Assembly (NCBI RefSeq): GCF_000801105.2
Contig: NC_079516.1
Location: 6,572,001-6,636,000, forward strand
Source: Raphanus sativus
Taxonomy: Eukaryota > Streptophyta > Magnoliopsida > Brassicales > Brassicaceae
Length of the DNA stretch: 64,000 nt
Direction of reading: 5' to 3'
The notes below the pieces were generated by a model. The model was given only the letters and a program-made list of their open reading frames with translations. It was not told the DNA's origin and ran no database searches. Position 1 is the first letter of the stretch; each line of letters opens with the position of its first letter. Positions 34,119-46,251 of the stretch are shown here, in pieces. Position numbers and translations under genes: made by a program.

Positions 34119-35078
34119 TGTGATTTCTGTGGCTTTTATTTATATGATTTATGTTGAATTTTGAATTTCGTTTTTGTCTCAAATAAAACGTCACATACTA
34201 TCATTATTGTTAATGTGGTATGTAGACATGTAGTGGTGACACACACAAAAATGTTATGTTTTGATTTTATCCAAAGAAATAATAAGAAGTGGTCGAAGCT
34301 TCAAATTAAAAAGATCGATTATAACAAAAGGAAAATTAAACATGTTGATGATGTGTTTCCAAAAAAAACATGTTGATGATGCATGATACTTTTATAACCG
34401 ATTTAGTCAATGAGTATTGTCATATTTGTGATTGATTTGGATACGAACAAATATCGTCTTTCATACATATAGTTAATTTGGTTATGAAAAAATATGTATA
34501 ACTAGCTAGCTTACAAAAAAATATGTATAACTAAATCTTCTTTAAAAGAATCATCTTCGATAGTATTTTTGTTATTAAAGAACCAAATGTAAATTTTGTC
34601 AAAAAAAAAAAAGAACCAAATCAAAATGAAAATTTGTAAAAGAAGTCGTTTATATAATGTTCAAAAAAAGTCCGTTAAACATAATAAATGATCTTACGTA
34701 AAAGAATAGCCATGTTTTCTAATTTCTTCATGTTTTCTGCTTTTCGTATTTGGTTCTATTGTTTTTAAGAAAAGTGGAGGATATTGCAGACGCATCATTT
34801 GCTTTTTGCTTAACAATTCTAAGATAAAATACCACCATTAGATTCAAATGGTCCAATCGAACACAATTTCGTTTTCTTTGAGGAAAAAACTAGCTTTGTT
34901 ATTTTTATTTTTATTTTTATTTTTATTATATACGATATTGATGATAGTATTTTGATTTATTTTGTTTCGATTTTATATTTTGTCATAATATCTGATTAGA
35001 TACTCTAGCATATATGCGTATTAGATACATTTTATACGTATGGTGTAAATGTTAAGATATATATTTTAAAATTTATAC
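34119..35078. other. AT-rich intergenic sequence
   Basis: No supported gene. A (TTTTTA)n-like low-complexity stretch lies at about 34900-34930. Confidence 0.55.
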
Positions 35079-35291
35079 TCTTTCTGTTTCACAAAAATGT
35101 TATTTTAACATGATTTTTGTTTCAAAAAATAGTAGCACTCCATATTTTCAATATAAGTTTCACATAAAATTTTTTCTAACCATTTCAAACTACCAATCAA
35201 TTCTTTATTTAGATAATTATATTTTAAAACTATATTAATATATATTCTTATTTTTAGTTTATGTGAAATTTGTCAAAACGGAAGGAATGTA
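35079..35291. mobile_element. Degenerate Stowaway-like MITE
   Basis: The ends are imperfect inverted copies: ATACTCTTTCTGTTTCACAAA at left and TTTGTCAAAACGGAAGGAATGT at right. About 213 bp, AT-rich, no ORF. Confidence 0.5.
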
Positions 35292-35842
35292 TTGTTGATA
35301 AATATCATTCATATTTACCCGATTTCTTTTTTTTACAAAATTACTAAAAACACACAAAAGCGTAATTAGATGATAAAAAAATTCTCCAAAATAAGTAGAT
35401 AATGTTTTTTTTTCTCCAAAATAATTAGATAATGTTTTGTAGTTCATGTTTTTTTTTTTGAACAACGAGTTATGTAGTTCATGTTATACTATATATGATC
35501 GAACTTTGTTTTTTACAAAATTACTGGAAAGTAACTAATTAACTGTAAATCGGTTTCCTAATGCAAAAGAGAAAAGAAAAAGGTATATATATGTATGATC
35601 AGATGTTCATAAACCCTAATGCACGTTTCCTCTCCCAAACCTGAAGCCGCCGCCACCGCCACCGTAATTGATCCTGGTATTACTCTCTTCACACACTCTC
35701 TCAAATCGCGTTTTCATGAATCATAGTTTCAAGCATTTCGATCTCTAGCCATTGAGAAACCGTTTCGTAACCGAAAGTTGAGAGTAGAATCTAGGGTTTA
35801 AGATTGTAACCGCTTGATTCGATATTGGTGGTTGTAGAGTAA

Positions 35843-37020
35843 ATGGATTCGAGTTACTCCGATTCTCGTCCCATGTTCGTGCAATCGCCTTGGAAGACGA
35901 ATGATTCAATGCCTTATCCGATGATGATGAACAACGAACAATCTGAATCACAGCCTTCCTTGAAAAGGCCAAGGCTTAACGATGACACCACGTCGAGTAA
36001 CAACAATTCTTGGATGGCTCCTCCATCGTCGAACACTCCTCCTGTGAACAGGGGGACGGCTAAGATATTCTACAAGACGAGGATGTGTGCAAAGTTCAAG
36101 GCAGGGACTTGTATGAACGGAGATCCTTGCAATTTCGCACACGGCATGGAGGATCTGAGGCAACCTCCTTCTAATTGGCAGGAGATTGTTGGACCTCCTC
36201 CTGTTGGAGACAGAGGGAGAGAAAGAGAAAGGGAAAGGGAAAGGGAAAGGCCGTCTTCTTCTTCTTCTGTGTCGGCTACGAATAATAGTAACTGGGAAGA
36301 TGATCAGAAGATAATCTTGAGGATGAAGCTTTGCAGGAAGTTTTGTTTTGGTGAGGAGTGTCCTTATGGTGACAGGTGTAATTTCGTTCATGAGGATCTT
36401 TCCAAGTTTCGTGAGGAGTCTGGGAAATTGAGAGAGAGCTCGGTGATAAGCGTTGGTACTGATCCGTCACTTTCTGTTGAGAATGGGGGTAGTGGTTCTC
36501 ATCAAGTTGATGTGAATAGACGTGGAGGTGTCTCTGCACCTGCACCGTTGAACAATGCTGGTGGTGTCAAGACTGTTTACTGGAAGACTAGGTTATGTAT
36601 GAAGTTTGAGAACGGTCAGTGTCCTTTTGGTGATAACTGTCACTTTGCTCATGGCCAAGCAGGTATTTTATCATCCTTTGTATAGCCTTTCTAGTCCTGT
36701 GGATTGTGTGTGATGATTGTCTTGTGTTTTCTGATTTGGTTGTTACAGAACTGCTGCGTCACTCTGTTGGAAATGGAGAAGCTGTACACGCAGTTGCGTC
36801 TTTGAGTAAACAAACGGTGGTGTCTGCAAACGAAGCATTTGCGATGAGACCAAATGCAGCACAAGTAGTAACAGCAGATTCTTGTGGTCTTAACGATGAA
36901 GGGAGACGACAGAAGTGTTTGCTCAAGTGGAGTGACTCCAAGAAGATTAATCGAATCTATGGAGACTGGATTGATGATTTACCAGTGGGTCAAAAGTCCA
37001 CCAAGCCAGTAGAGAGCTAG
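35843..37020 (+). CDS. C3H39: CCCH zinc-finger protein (AtC3H39-like, three fingers)
   Basis: Two exons, 35843-36662 and 36749-37020, give 363 aa. Three CCCH fingers are visible: residues 82-100 (C-x7-C-x5-C-x3-H), 164-183 (C-x8-C-x5-C-x3-H, CPYGDRCNFVH) and about 251-269 (C-x7-C-x5-C-x3-H, CPFGDNCHFAH). Each follows a basic FYKTRMC / RMKLC / YWKTRLC lead-in. A pure Arg-Glu repeat (about residues 124-136) and a Ser run separate fingers 1 and 2. Such proteins bind RNA; targets here are unknown. Order and structure match AT3G19360. A probable 5'-leader intron runs from GATCCTG|GTATTA (near 35677) to TTGTAG (near 35837). The C-terminal exon holds a basic KKINRIYGDWIDDLP motif. Confidence 0.92.
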
Positions 37021-38007
37021 AGTCTTCCTAGTTCTGGTTCCATTTGTCTTCTCTTTGATGATCACAGGTGAAAATTTTGAACAGTAGAAATAAATCTCTT
37101 AATCTGGTTTCATTAGCAATTCTTTGATTGGCTTTGTTCTTGATGAACTACATATAATATATACTGCTTAGGATTTCAATGTATGTCGTTCTAATCTTTG
37201 ATCACTAATGGCTTCCATCTTCATTTAATTAGTATATTAAGGTTGCCTTACCAAACTGAGTTTCCTCTAAAACTACTTTATAAACCTGGAAGGCAAAAAA
37301 ACCAAACAGAGTTTCCTCTAAGAACTATTTATTTATAAGCCACGGCCCATGTCATAGCCCAGTTTGATTTTTGGTTCCTCTTTTCAATAACGATTGTTGT
37401 AGTGAAACAACCAGCCATCATCAATGTACTGAACCTTTGGTGAGTTTGACCATGTAGCCGAATCATTGATTTTCGTAAAGTGTTATGGGTCCATCAAATA
37501 ATGTGTAACTGAAACATTAACAAATAGTATAAGGAAAGAAAAGTATGCTAGAAACACATTAAAGAAAGATAAATCAACAAGAGTATAATGACATTTCATT
37601 ACAAAGTCACAGCACTCGATAGGTTAAATCTGAACAACCTGTTTTGATATCTGTAATGCAGAAAGTTGACTAGCCTTTAGACTAAAAGAGGAAAACGAAA
37701 GGATAACTTTAAAGACTTTAGCATATCTTCCATTTGCTTTCTCTTAACAACTTTTCCAAACTCAAAAAGCCAATCAGCATGAAGAGACATTAGTGAGTCG
37801 TGACTTACACTTCAATATAATGCATAAAACCTAACTTATGCTCATCAAAACTTCTGTATTTTCTTTTCTTAATTCACATTTTTTCCCATCAAAATACACA
37901 TAAAGAAATGACCACACTTCCTTATACTTTTTTCAGGAAAATATAAAAAAAAACTAAAAAAAAATAATTACTGTTGAAACGATAAAAAGAAAATTAATTT
38001 TAAAAAA
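37021..38007. other. Convergent intergenic spacer between C3H39 and PUB25
   Basis: Holds the 3' untranslated regions of the two convergent genes. Arabidopsis has a filament-like protein gene (AT3G19370) here; I find no trace. CTAAAACTACTTTAT-like and GAGTTTCCTCTAA words are duplicated near 37258 and 37310. Confidence 0.5.
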
Positions 38008-39273
38008 TCAAAAGGGGACCACTTCGCTGCAGGCGAAATCATCGGAGTTAGCGAAGGAGTAGTCAGGCCACGAGTCTCTCAGAAGCTTCAGCAGCTTCTG
38101 CGCCTTCCTCTTAGCCCTCTCCGTACATTCACTCTGCACCATCAGCAACAGCTGCACCACAACTCCCGCCGCCGCCGCCTCGTCTCTCCACCTCTCCTCC
38201 GCCGTGCAAAGCGCCAACAACGCCCCCGCCGCGTACTCCGTCGCGCGATCCGAAACCCTCAGAATCGTCTTCACGAGAACCGGCACCGTCAGAGCGTGCT
38301 CGCCGAACGCCGCGCATCCCTCCGGAGACCGGCAGAGAATTTCCACCGTCGCCAATGCCCTCTCCGTGTCGCACCTGTCTAGCCCCGCCGCGAGCCGGTC
38401 GATCAGAATCTCCGGCGCGCCGGCGGAGACCGCGACGCCGCGAGCCGTTTTCGAGAGGCAGAGCGCGAACAAGGTTTTGATCCCGATCTTGACAGCTCGT
38501 CGCGGGTGCGGCGGAGACGAAGACGCCGCGTCGCGTAGGAGATCGAGAACTCCTTCGAAAACTGATTCGGAGTTCGAAACCGTTTCTTTCGATCCCGTAA
38601 CCGCCATCTCGATCAGCGCCGCGGCGTTGACACGTGTCTCCACAGAGGAATCGAACAGTAACCGGGTTAAAAACTCGACCCGACCCGGATCCGAAGCGAT
38701 GGAAAGGCACTGGTCATGCTCCGTCATCGGGAACATAACGAGAAGAGCGAGCGACTCGGAGACCAGCTCCGACGACGTCGTAGAATCGTTGTCGAACAGA
38801 ATCCTAATCAGAATCTCTTTCGCGTTATGAGCCGCGATCAAAACGCGGTTCTTCTCGGAGTCCCGCGCGAAGCCGCGCAGACGACGGAGAGCGGCGGCGC
38901 GTGAGCGAGCTGAGACGTGAGCTCCCGACGTGGCCGAGGCTTGGCTGAGGAGAGCACGGACGGAGGTGGGGTCGGCTGGCTGTTTGGGAGTGGGGATACG
39001 CTCGACGCCGTTGGAGCGGTTAGCGACGCACCATTCTTGGATGAGGCGGCGGAGAGTGTGGTTCGGGATGAGTGTGAAGTCGGTCAGAGGAGCGCGTGTG
39101 ACTGGACACGTGGTGTTGTTACCGGTTGTGACCCATGACTCGATGCTGGATCGGTCGTAGGTTTGACCGGTGCAGACGGTGACTGGGTCACGCATCAGCT
39201 CTAGTGAGATTGGACACCTGAAATGGTACGGTATCTGGATTCCGATATCCAACGGCTCTAAACTTCTCGGCAT
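38008..39273 (-). CDS. PUB25: U-box E3 ubiquitin ligase PUB25
   Basis: A single-exon, 421-aa plant U-box protein, the same length as Arabidopsis PUB25 (AT3G19380). The U-box (residues about 15-88) starts IPYHFRCPISLELMRDPVTV and contains TYDRSSIESW and CPVTRAPL; it recruits an E2. The rest is an armadillo-type helical repeat region (about 100-405) for substrate binding. Arabidopsis PUB25/26 act in the cytosol and nucleus on BIK1 and MYB15 and are reported to be activated by phosphorylation at Thr94/95; a Thr is at exactly residue 95 here (RIPTPKQP). The coding region is much more GC-rich than its flanks, typical of this intronless family. The start is the first ATG and fits family N-termini. 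Confidence 0.94.
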   Translation of the reverse strand: MPRSLEPLDIGIQIPYHFRCPISLELMRDPVTVCTGQTYDRSSIESWVTTGNNTTCPVTRAPLTDFTLIPNHTLRRLIQEWCVANRSNGVERIPTPKQPADPTSVRALLSQASATSGAHVSARSRAAALRRLRGFARDSEKNRVLIAAHNAKEILIRILFDNDSTTSSELVSESLALLVMFPMTEHDQCLSIASDPGRVEFLTRLLFDSSVETRVNAAALIEMAVTGSKETVSNSESVFEGVLDLLRDAASSSPPHPRRAVKIGIKTLFALCLSKTARGVAVSAGAPEILIDRLAAGLDRCDTERALATVEILCRSPEGCAAFGEHALTVPVLVKTILRVSDRATEYAAGALLALCTAEERWRDEAAAAGVVVQLLLMVQSECTERAKRKAQKLLKLLRDSWPDYSFANSDDFACSEVVPF

Positions 39274-39378
39274 TTAAGCGTTTAGAGAGAAAGCTGCAAA
39301 GAAGAAGAAAGTTTAAGATTGTCGTGAGAGTCTGAGGAAGAAGAAGAAGTAAACCTTATCTGGCTGTGAGCTGAGCCC

Positions 39379-39398
39379 ACACGTGTGCCATTTATAAC
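39379..39398 (-). promoter_or_regulatory. PUB25: G-box and TATA box of PUB25
   Basis: Upstream of the start codon lie a palindromic G-box/ABRE core (ACACGTGT, CACGTG at 39380-39385) and, on the minus strand, TTATAAA at about 39391-39397, roughly 120 bp before the ATG. The G-box is the type of site bound by bZIP factors such as ABF4, though nothing here shows that it is. Confidence 0.5.
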
Positions 39399-39908
39399 GT
39401 CGTAAAAAAACTGCTGGAATTTTTATAATTAAATATGTTTAAATTTTTAATTAAACATCATTAAGAAAAAGATGCCATCTACGTAATATATATCCCAAGG
39501 GGGAAAAGTGGCATCTTAGAAGTGAAGCTTAAGGTTTATGTGAATGATATACAATTATGTATTATGATTATCTTACAGAGTGTTTTTGTGTATTTATTAT
39601 ACGTCCAGTAAATTATAGTACCATAGAAAAAAAAGTTAATGTATTGTAAGAGATATAATGGTTGATTTCAATTAAATTAAAACTTGGATGACCGTAAAAA
39701 CATATTCACTTTCATTATTTGAGAAGTTGAAATGCATTTCATTATGTATTTGTTTTGCATAATTCCTTTTGAAGATATCTATAACCATTGTATATGCTTT
39801 TATCTATAAATTAATCATTATTTTCTTGTTATTATAAAAAACTTTCATGAGATATAGTTATTGTGGAAGTATTCTAATCGTTGAAAACTTTTTTTTTTGG
39901 CAAAAATA

Positions 39909-40450
39909 CAGTAGGACCTCTATAAATTAAAAATGTTGAGACTTGGAAATTTTATTAATTTATAGAGATATTAATTTACAAAAAAAATCTTTTTTAGTTT
40001 TTTTCCTTTTTTAATATTTTTATTTAATAAAATAAAAATATATATTTGATTTTATCGTATATACATTTATAAAATGTTGGAAATTTGAATTTTATTTTTT
40101 ATTATATTACTTGATTTATATTTTTATATTTCATATGACTTATATATGGTTTTTGGATATAATTTTACTAAATATTATCAAAATATATTGAAATGTTAAG
40201 AAAAAAATAGAGGTATTTCTATTGTGAATATAAAACCGACAATATAATGTTTAGTTTGTATTTATGAAAAAATTATATATAGATATGTTATTAATTTATG
40301 ATTTTAATGGGACCATATATTTACATATAATTTTCTAAAAAATTATTATCTTATTATTTTATCGATTTATGTCATATTTTGAACCGGTCTAATTCGAAAC
40401 CGGAAATTTTTTATTAATTTATCGAGTATTAATTTATGGAGGTTCTGTTG
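39909..40450. mobile_element. Emigrant-like MITE (pogo/Lemi1 family)
   Basis: The left end CAGTAGGACCTCTATAAATT and the right end AATTTATGGAGGTTCTGTTG are inverted copies, flanked by TA. These ends match the Arabidopsis Emigrant MITE consensus (CAGTAAAACCTCTATAAATT) as I remember it. About 540 bp, no transposase. Confidence 0.8.
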
Positions 40451-40451
40451 T

Positions 40452-40975
40452 AATTAGGGGTAGACACAAATCAGATATCCGGGTTTTTGGAGGTATTCGT
40501 GATCCGATCCATTTTTCTGAATATTAATTATCTGATCCAATTTGATTTGTAGTTATTCGGTGTTCCGGTGTTCCGGATATTCGGAAAGTTTTAGATTATT
40601 TACTGGATATTTGATTCGATCCGTAAAAAAAATAAAAAATAGTATAAAATATTATTTACTTTTTAAAATTCTAATAACTAATTTAATAAATTTTGTAAAT
40701 AAAAATGCTGTAAAACTTATATAAAATATAATATTTATATAACTTATATATATAATTATGTAAATATATGTATATATATGCATATAACGGATCAAATCGG
40801 ATATAATATTCGTTTCTAAAAATATTAATATTTGTTATTTGCTTTGCTTCTTACTGATGCCGAATTTTAGTATTTGCTTTGTTTTGTCGAATTACGGATA
40901 TCCGGATATTTCAGTTCGAAGAGAAACGGATACAAATCTAATCAAAATTTATGGATATTTTGCCCCTGTATCAGA
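40452..40975. repeat. GGTTCGG/GGATATCCGG-rich hAT-like repeat
   Basis: Opens AGGGGTAGACACAAATC and closes with GGATATTTTGCCCCT, which are loosely inverted. It contains several GGATATCCGG-type palindromic words. It abuts the Emigrant element directly. Confidence 0.55.
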
Positions 40976-42764
40976 GTTAAATTGATGTTACAAAGTTAAT
41001 ATATAGAACTTTCAAAAAACAAATTATTACGTATATGGATGGATATGTGCACCATATAGCGAAACAATATATTAAACAAAGTGAATTTGATGATGCTTTT
41101 CGTAAAATAGCCTTATTTGAACTCTATTATTTTCCTTCGTGAGATCTTTCTGTACTGCGAATTATGTGAATTGGTCAACTTTTTGCATGAACCTATAATT
41201 TTTACACTGCATAAGAAACCAATTCTTTCAACAATAGTTCTGAAATGCTGAATTTATGATACGTAGAATTTTTTTTAGTCATAGTTCAAAAAAAAAATTA
41301 TACGTATCAAATTCATTTTCAGCAGTTTGATTTTATTTTTCCCATTTTGGCTTTAAAAGAGATCATAGCTCCATGTAAAACAATAAAAAGAGAATCCAGA
41401 TGCATTGAAATATAGTTTTTTTTGTAAACTACATTGAAATATTGTTTTCTTTTCTTTTCTCACATAACAAACATGTTGCTGGGAAATTTCAGTTAACTGC
41501 ATGGATGGATAGATAGCGATTAAACAATATAATAGTAACATCTAATCGTAAATATCTGTTAGTTATACGAGCTTAACGTTTGTGCATCTAGAATTCTCAA
41601 TAATGAATAATCATGACATAACAAACTTTTTTCAGTCGAAAGCTTCAAGTTTCGATCGCTTTTAATCACTACAGACAACCACCAAAACACTGATGTGTGT
41701 ATTAAAAAATCAGATCTCGAATTATAATTTGGTCAAACTAAATCAGTGAATTTGCTAACGACTAGGAACGAAGAAGGTCCCAGAGAAGACAACGTCCACT
41801 TACTTGTGTTAACATCAAGGACCCGTGATAATAATCACACCACCCAGCCATAATAATACAACCAAATCTAAAAGCCTTGACTGTTTTTTCTTTTACGGCA
41901 AAAACTTTGACTCGTTTCTGATTCACGTATTCTAATATAACCCCACTTTTATTTTTATTTCTATCATATCAATGCCTTCATTTTTATTTTATTTTCTCAG
42001 CAACAACTTTCACTAATCTTAATCACAATACAACCTAGACTTTTCATCTCAATTAAGTGATTTAACCTAAATTTCTGATAGCCCAGAGTCATTTTGAGGT
42101 AAATCTTGAATTTCTTTCGTTTTTGTCCAACTACTTTTCCATTTCCTCAACAACAGAATTTCTCAAGAAAGAGAAGTTAAAAAGAATAATTTAACTGACA
42201 TAAAACAAAATAATGTTCAAAACATCTAACAAATTTCAAAGGCAAAGAGGAATACTCTTGTTTTTTTTCCCTTACTTACCTCAGTTTGTTCATTGGTGTG
42301 TTTGTTTTTTGGTAAAATGATAAATATCATACAAGTTTTCAAATTTGCAACAGAAATTACAAAGAAATTAGAAGCGGAGTGAAGGATGCTGAACCAAGCG
42401 AACCGAAGGATCAATAAGGAGTTGGTTGCGGCGAGAGATACCGAGAGATAAGCGCTTTCAAACCTAGAAATTAACTATGGCTCTTGCAGCTTTCAACAAC
42501 TCTACCCGACACAGACAGACCCGAAGAATCAAAACACGGAACGAATCCTAATATTTTTACTTCGAAGTCTTAGTAACACATAATTCTACAAAACTAGAGA
42601 CGAAAATCGTCATAGAATATTAGCTATTCTCTAGTCTCCAGCTCATCTAAGTCAAAAACTAGTTACTGCTAGTTAGGAATTTTAATCTCATCTCCTTTAT
42701 CATTGATCGATAAGTCAATGCCTAGCTATATTAGTTGAGACTCGAAAGTCGAAACCATAGATCG
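40976..42764. other. Intergenic sequence
   Basis: No supported gene. A short frame at about 42388 (MLNQANRRINKELVAARD) has coding-like composition but stops after about 21 codons and I cannot assign it. Confidence 0.45.
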
Positions 42765-43044
42765 ATTTGATATGGCGCTTTAGTATGTAGACTTCACTCA
42801 ATTATTTACAAACATTCAAAGTAGTGAAATTTTAGATATGTTTTATGTGTTGGCGTTAAGTAGGATAGAAACTTCAAAGATAATTTTATTGAGACTTTTG
42901 TAAGATTTGATATGGCGCTTTAGTATGTAGACTTCACTCAATTATTTACAAACATTCAAAGTAGTGAAATTTAAGATATGTTTTATGTGTTGGCGTTAAG
43001 TAGGATAGAAACTTCAACGATAACTTTATTGAGACTTTTGTAAA
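42765..43044. repeat. Tandem duplication, 2 x 140 bp
   Basis: Two head-to-tail copies (42765-42904 and 42905-43044) differ at only a few positions. Both start ATTTGATATGGCGCTTTAG and contain GTGTTGGCGTTAAGTAGG. The high identity suggests a recent duplication. No coding frame. Confidence 0.92.
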
Positions 43045-45070
43045 AGTTGCCTTCAAAATTACTGCTATCAATTCAAAATAAACTAGCTAACATAATCACA
43101 TTTTAAAACCAAGTTTTGTTTCTCAGTGGGGATTTTGTTTGTCTAAAAAAATTATCCAATGAAGACAAATATTACACGACAAATACATTGACATCCAAAT
43201 AAAAACTCGTGAGGTGGACTTGGACCTTAATATTTCTGATCAAATTCTTCTGATTATAATTTATTGATAATTTATTTATAAATTTTACTTTAGTTTATGT
43301 GCAGACAAGAAAGTGATGAACAACAAAGGGGCAGAATCTTCCGGTCTGTCATTGAATTGTTCTCATGGGAACAACTAAGACGCTTTTATGTATTTTTGTT
43401 TTTGTTACTTTCTGTTGAATGCTTTGGCAGTCATATGCACTGTATCCTCTCCTGGTGAAACAAAGAATCTCTTACTGCAAAAGAGAATTTAAATTTAGCA
43501 ATTAATTTAAATATATACAAACCTTTAAATATATATATATATAAACCTGTTTACTCTTGTCTAAATTCTAAATATTGTTTTGGTACAAATAATATTGTTC
43601 GAAATCATCATATTCTGATATTGTTTAAAACGTTTCTAATTGTGTGTATTTTGAAATTATAATTGAGATATCGAAATAGTCGGCTTATATACGTATATTT
43701 ATATTAAAACATATATTGTGGTTAAGATCTCTATGGCTAGAGCCAGTATGTTCCTTATGATTTAGAGGATTTAAAATCTATGCCAAACTTTGCACAAAAA
43801 GAAAAAATCTTTGCCAAACAAAAAAAAACTATTTGATTTAACTACAGCGGATGACTATAATACCTATTACCTTTTAATTCTTATAATAAAAAACAAACTA
43901 GAATCATGTGCACATGTTTTAACGTATTTAGTGAGGTGAATGTAGATGTATCTATGAATATAACATTAATGATTGATGACAAATTAAAGGCAATTAGAGA
44001 TGACAAATTAAAGGCAATTAGAGGAAAACAATTGACAAGTAAAAGAAAACAATGAAGATGCGGCAGTGTACTAGTGTTTGATCTGATACGACGTGTTTGC
44101 CATAAAACTTGATACCAAAACTCGGAAACTGTATTATTAAATCGTAGCTCATCCAAAACCGACGTATAAATAGATCTCAGAATAATTGACACGGTCTCTC
44201 ATGCATGTGGTAATGGAGCAAGTCAAAGGTCAAAGAACGAAGACAGGAGTGTTCCTAAGCTGGTCCAGCTTCGTCCTCTGCTACCTAAGCTGGTCCAGCT
44301 TCGTCTTCTCCTCCCTAGCTTGTTTTCCACCTATTTATGATATAATAAGTTTGTCTTTTAGCCCTTGGTACCTATATCTAGCTAGTAGTAAGTTCACACA
44401 CACACACACGTAGATGTACTAGTGTTATGAGAATCAATTAGGTAATGAATGCATGATACATAAAATACTATACCTCCAATGGAAGTCATGGACTAATGGA
44501 ATATTTGTTCAATTGCTCGACACGTATCATCCATCATTTCACAGTGAAGAAACTAGTGCAACCACAATCAATATATTTCACTTTTTAATTTCACGGCTTG
44601 AGTTTATTCACAAACTCTTGATACATAGACACTTATTAGAACACAGAAAAAAAGACACTTCGAACCCATTCATTGTTTTAGATCTCTTAAGAATAAATTA
44701 TATTAGTAATATTTAAATATAACTAGATTTTATAATTAAATTTTAAATAATTAAAAAGTCAACCAATCACAAAATCACATTTGGAGAAAAGGATACTAGT
44801 AAAAGTTTTCTAATATCTCATATGAAAAATATATATTTTTATTTCATTCCTCTATTTCTATTTTTTAAATATACATTTTTATTTCTTTCCTCTATTTCTA
44901 TTTTTTAAATATACATTTCAAACACTGAAGATGAAAATAAATTAACTTAGTGTGTTGTAATAATCTCCATTCAAAAATAGTATATACCTAAGAACAACCA
45001 CAACGGGCGAAACTTCAAATACGAGTTCTAAAAATATTAAAATGCTGAATGTAGCCTAATTACATAACTA
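43045..45070. other. Intergenic sequence with short tandem duplications
   Basis: No gene. Small direct duplications are present: GATGACAAATTAAAGGCAAT at about 43975 and 43999, AAGCTGGTCCAGCTTCGTC at about 44259 and 44287, and a unit of about 47 bp with TTCCTCTATTTCTATTTTTT near 44848-44925. The first 87-aa and 75-aa open frames show no recognisable domain. Confidence 0.5.
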
Positions 45071-46127
45071 CTAGATGATAATCCGCGCCATACGCGGGGT
45101 GAGTTTTTTAAAATATGTTGTATTGAAATATTACAATTAGAATGCATCTTGTTATCAAGATTTTTTTTACATTTGATTTGGGGTGGACATTCGGATACCA
45201 TTTGGTTCAGTTTAGTTTGGTTCGGTTCAGTTATATTTCGATTTTTTGTGAGTTCGATCCGGTTCGGATCTGCGGGTTCGGTTTAGATTTGGACTCAGAT
45301 AACTCATTTTATTTTTTAAAAAAATAAAATTCGTATATACTTTAAATTTCTCAAAATATAAAAATAAAAAAATTATTTATAACATATAAATGTGTATAAT
45401 GCAAGCTAAAATACTTAAACTTAACATAAAATTCGGTTAGCTTCAATATTCGGATAAGAAATCAATAGAAATTTGAAGTATTGTTATTTTGAATATCATT
45501 TAACTATTTTAATCATGTATTTTTAACTATTTGTAAATATTTTCAAGTATTTTGGACAACTTAATAACATTTTATATATTTTTAATATTCTTTTAGATAT
45601 TAAATTCTAAAAAAAATATATATTTAAGTATATAAATCTGGTTTCGATATATTCGATATCCAAAATATTTCGTTTCGGATCATGTTCTATTCTAAAAAAT
45701 ATCATCTTAATAACATCTTACAATTTTTGGTAATTTATAGACGTTTTAAAAAATTCAAAATATAACATATATGAAAAATCTATTTTTTAAAATATGTTTA
45801 AGTGATTTTTTATAATATTAATTAAAATAAAATGTAGAGGATACAAATTTTTTATCAAATATTTTTGATTTGTAATCATTAATTATCATATATACGTTAA
45901 TCATATTAGGTAATTTCGTAGCTTTTATTTAAGGAAATAAACTTACGTAACTTTTATTTAAGGAAAGAATTTAAGACTATTAATTAATATGATAATTAGT
46001 TTAATAAAAAGTATAATATATATTTATATGGACCAACATATTTTTCTAAGGATTTCTGAGAATCATCCTAGTGATGACACGTGGCTACAAAACATGTTGT
46101 AATGTTCCAGGATTAATATATAGGGGA
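45071..46127 (-). mobile_element. Non-autonomous Helitron (minus orientation)
   Basis: The 3' end on the minus strand is a hairpin (CCGCG 45083-45087 with CGCGG 45093-45097), then CTAG at 45071-45074 and a T. The 5' end is TCCCCTATATATTAATCC (plus-strand GGATTAATATATAGGGGA ending at 46127), preceded by A on its own strand, with the subterminal CCACGTGTCATCACTAGGAT motif usual in crucifer Helitrons. About 1.06 kb. It includes a GGTTCGG-rich repeat (45180-45680) and no gene. Confidence 0.75.
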
Positions 46128-46251
46128 TTTTTTTTCCTTTTTCATTTAAAAACCGAACCAATATAAATAAGACATTTGGTTAATGAGTTTCTCATTTAAT
46201 AACCGTATCTGAGTGTCTCACTCCTTTTTATCACTTTTCTTTATTTTTTAA

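Noticed and set aside
36706..37020. Separate 104-aa gene
   Set aside because: It is the second exon of the CCCH gene; the frame joins exactly across a GT-AG intron (36663-36748).
38129..39160. Several long open frames on both strands over PUB25
   Set aside because: They are shadows caused by the GC-rich intronless PUB25 coding region; none shows a domain.
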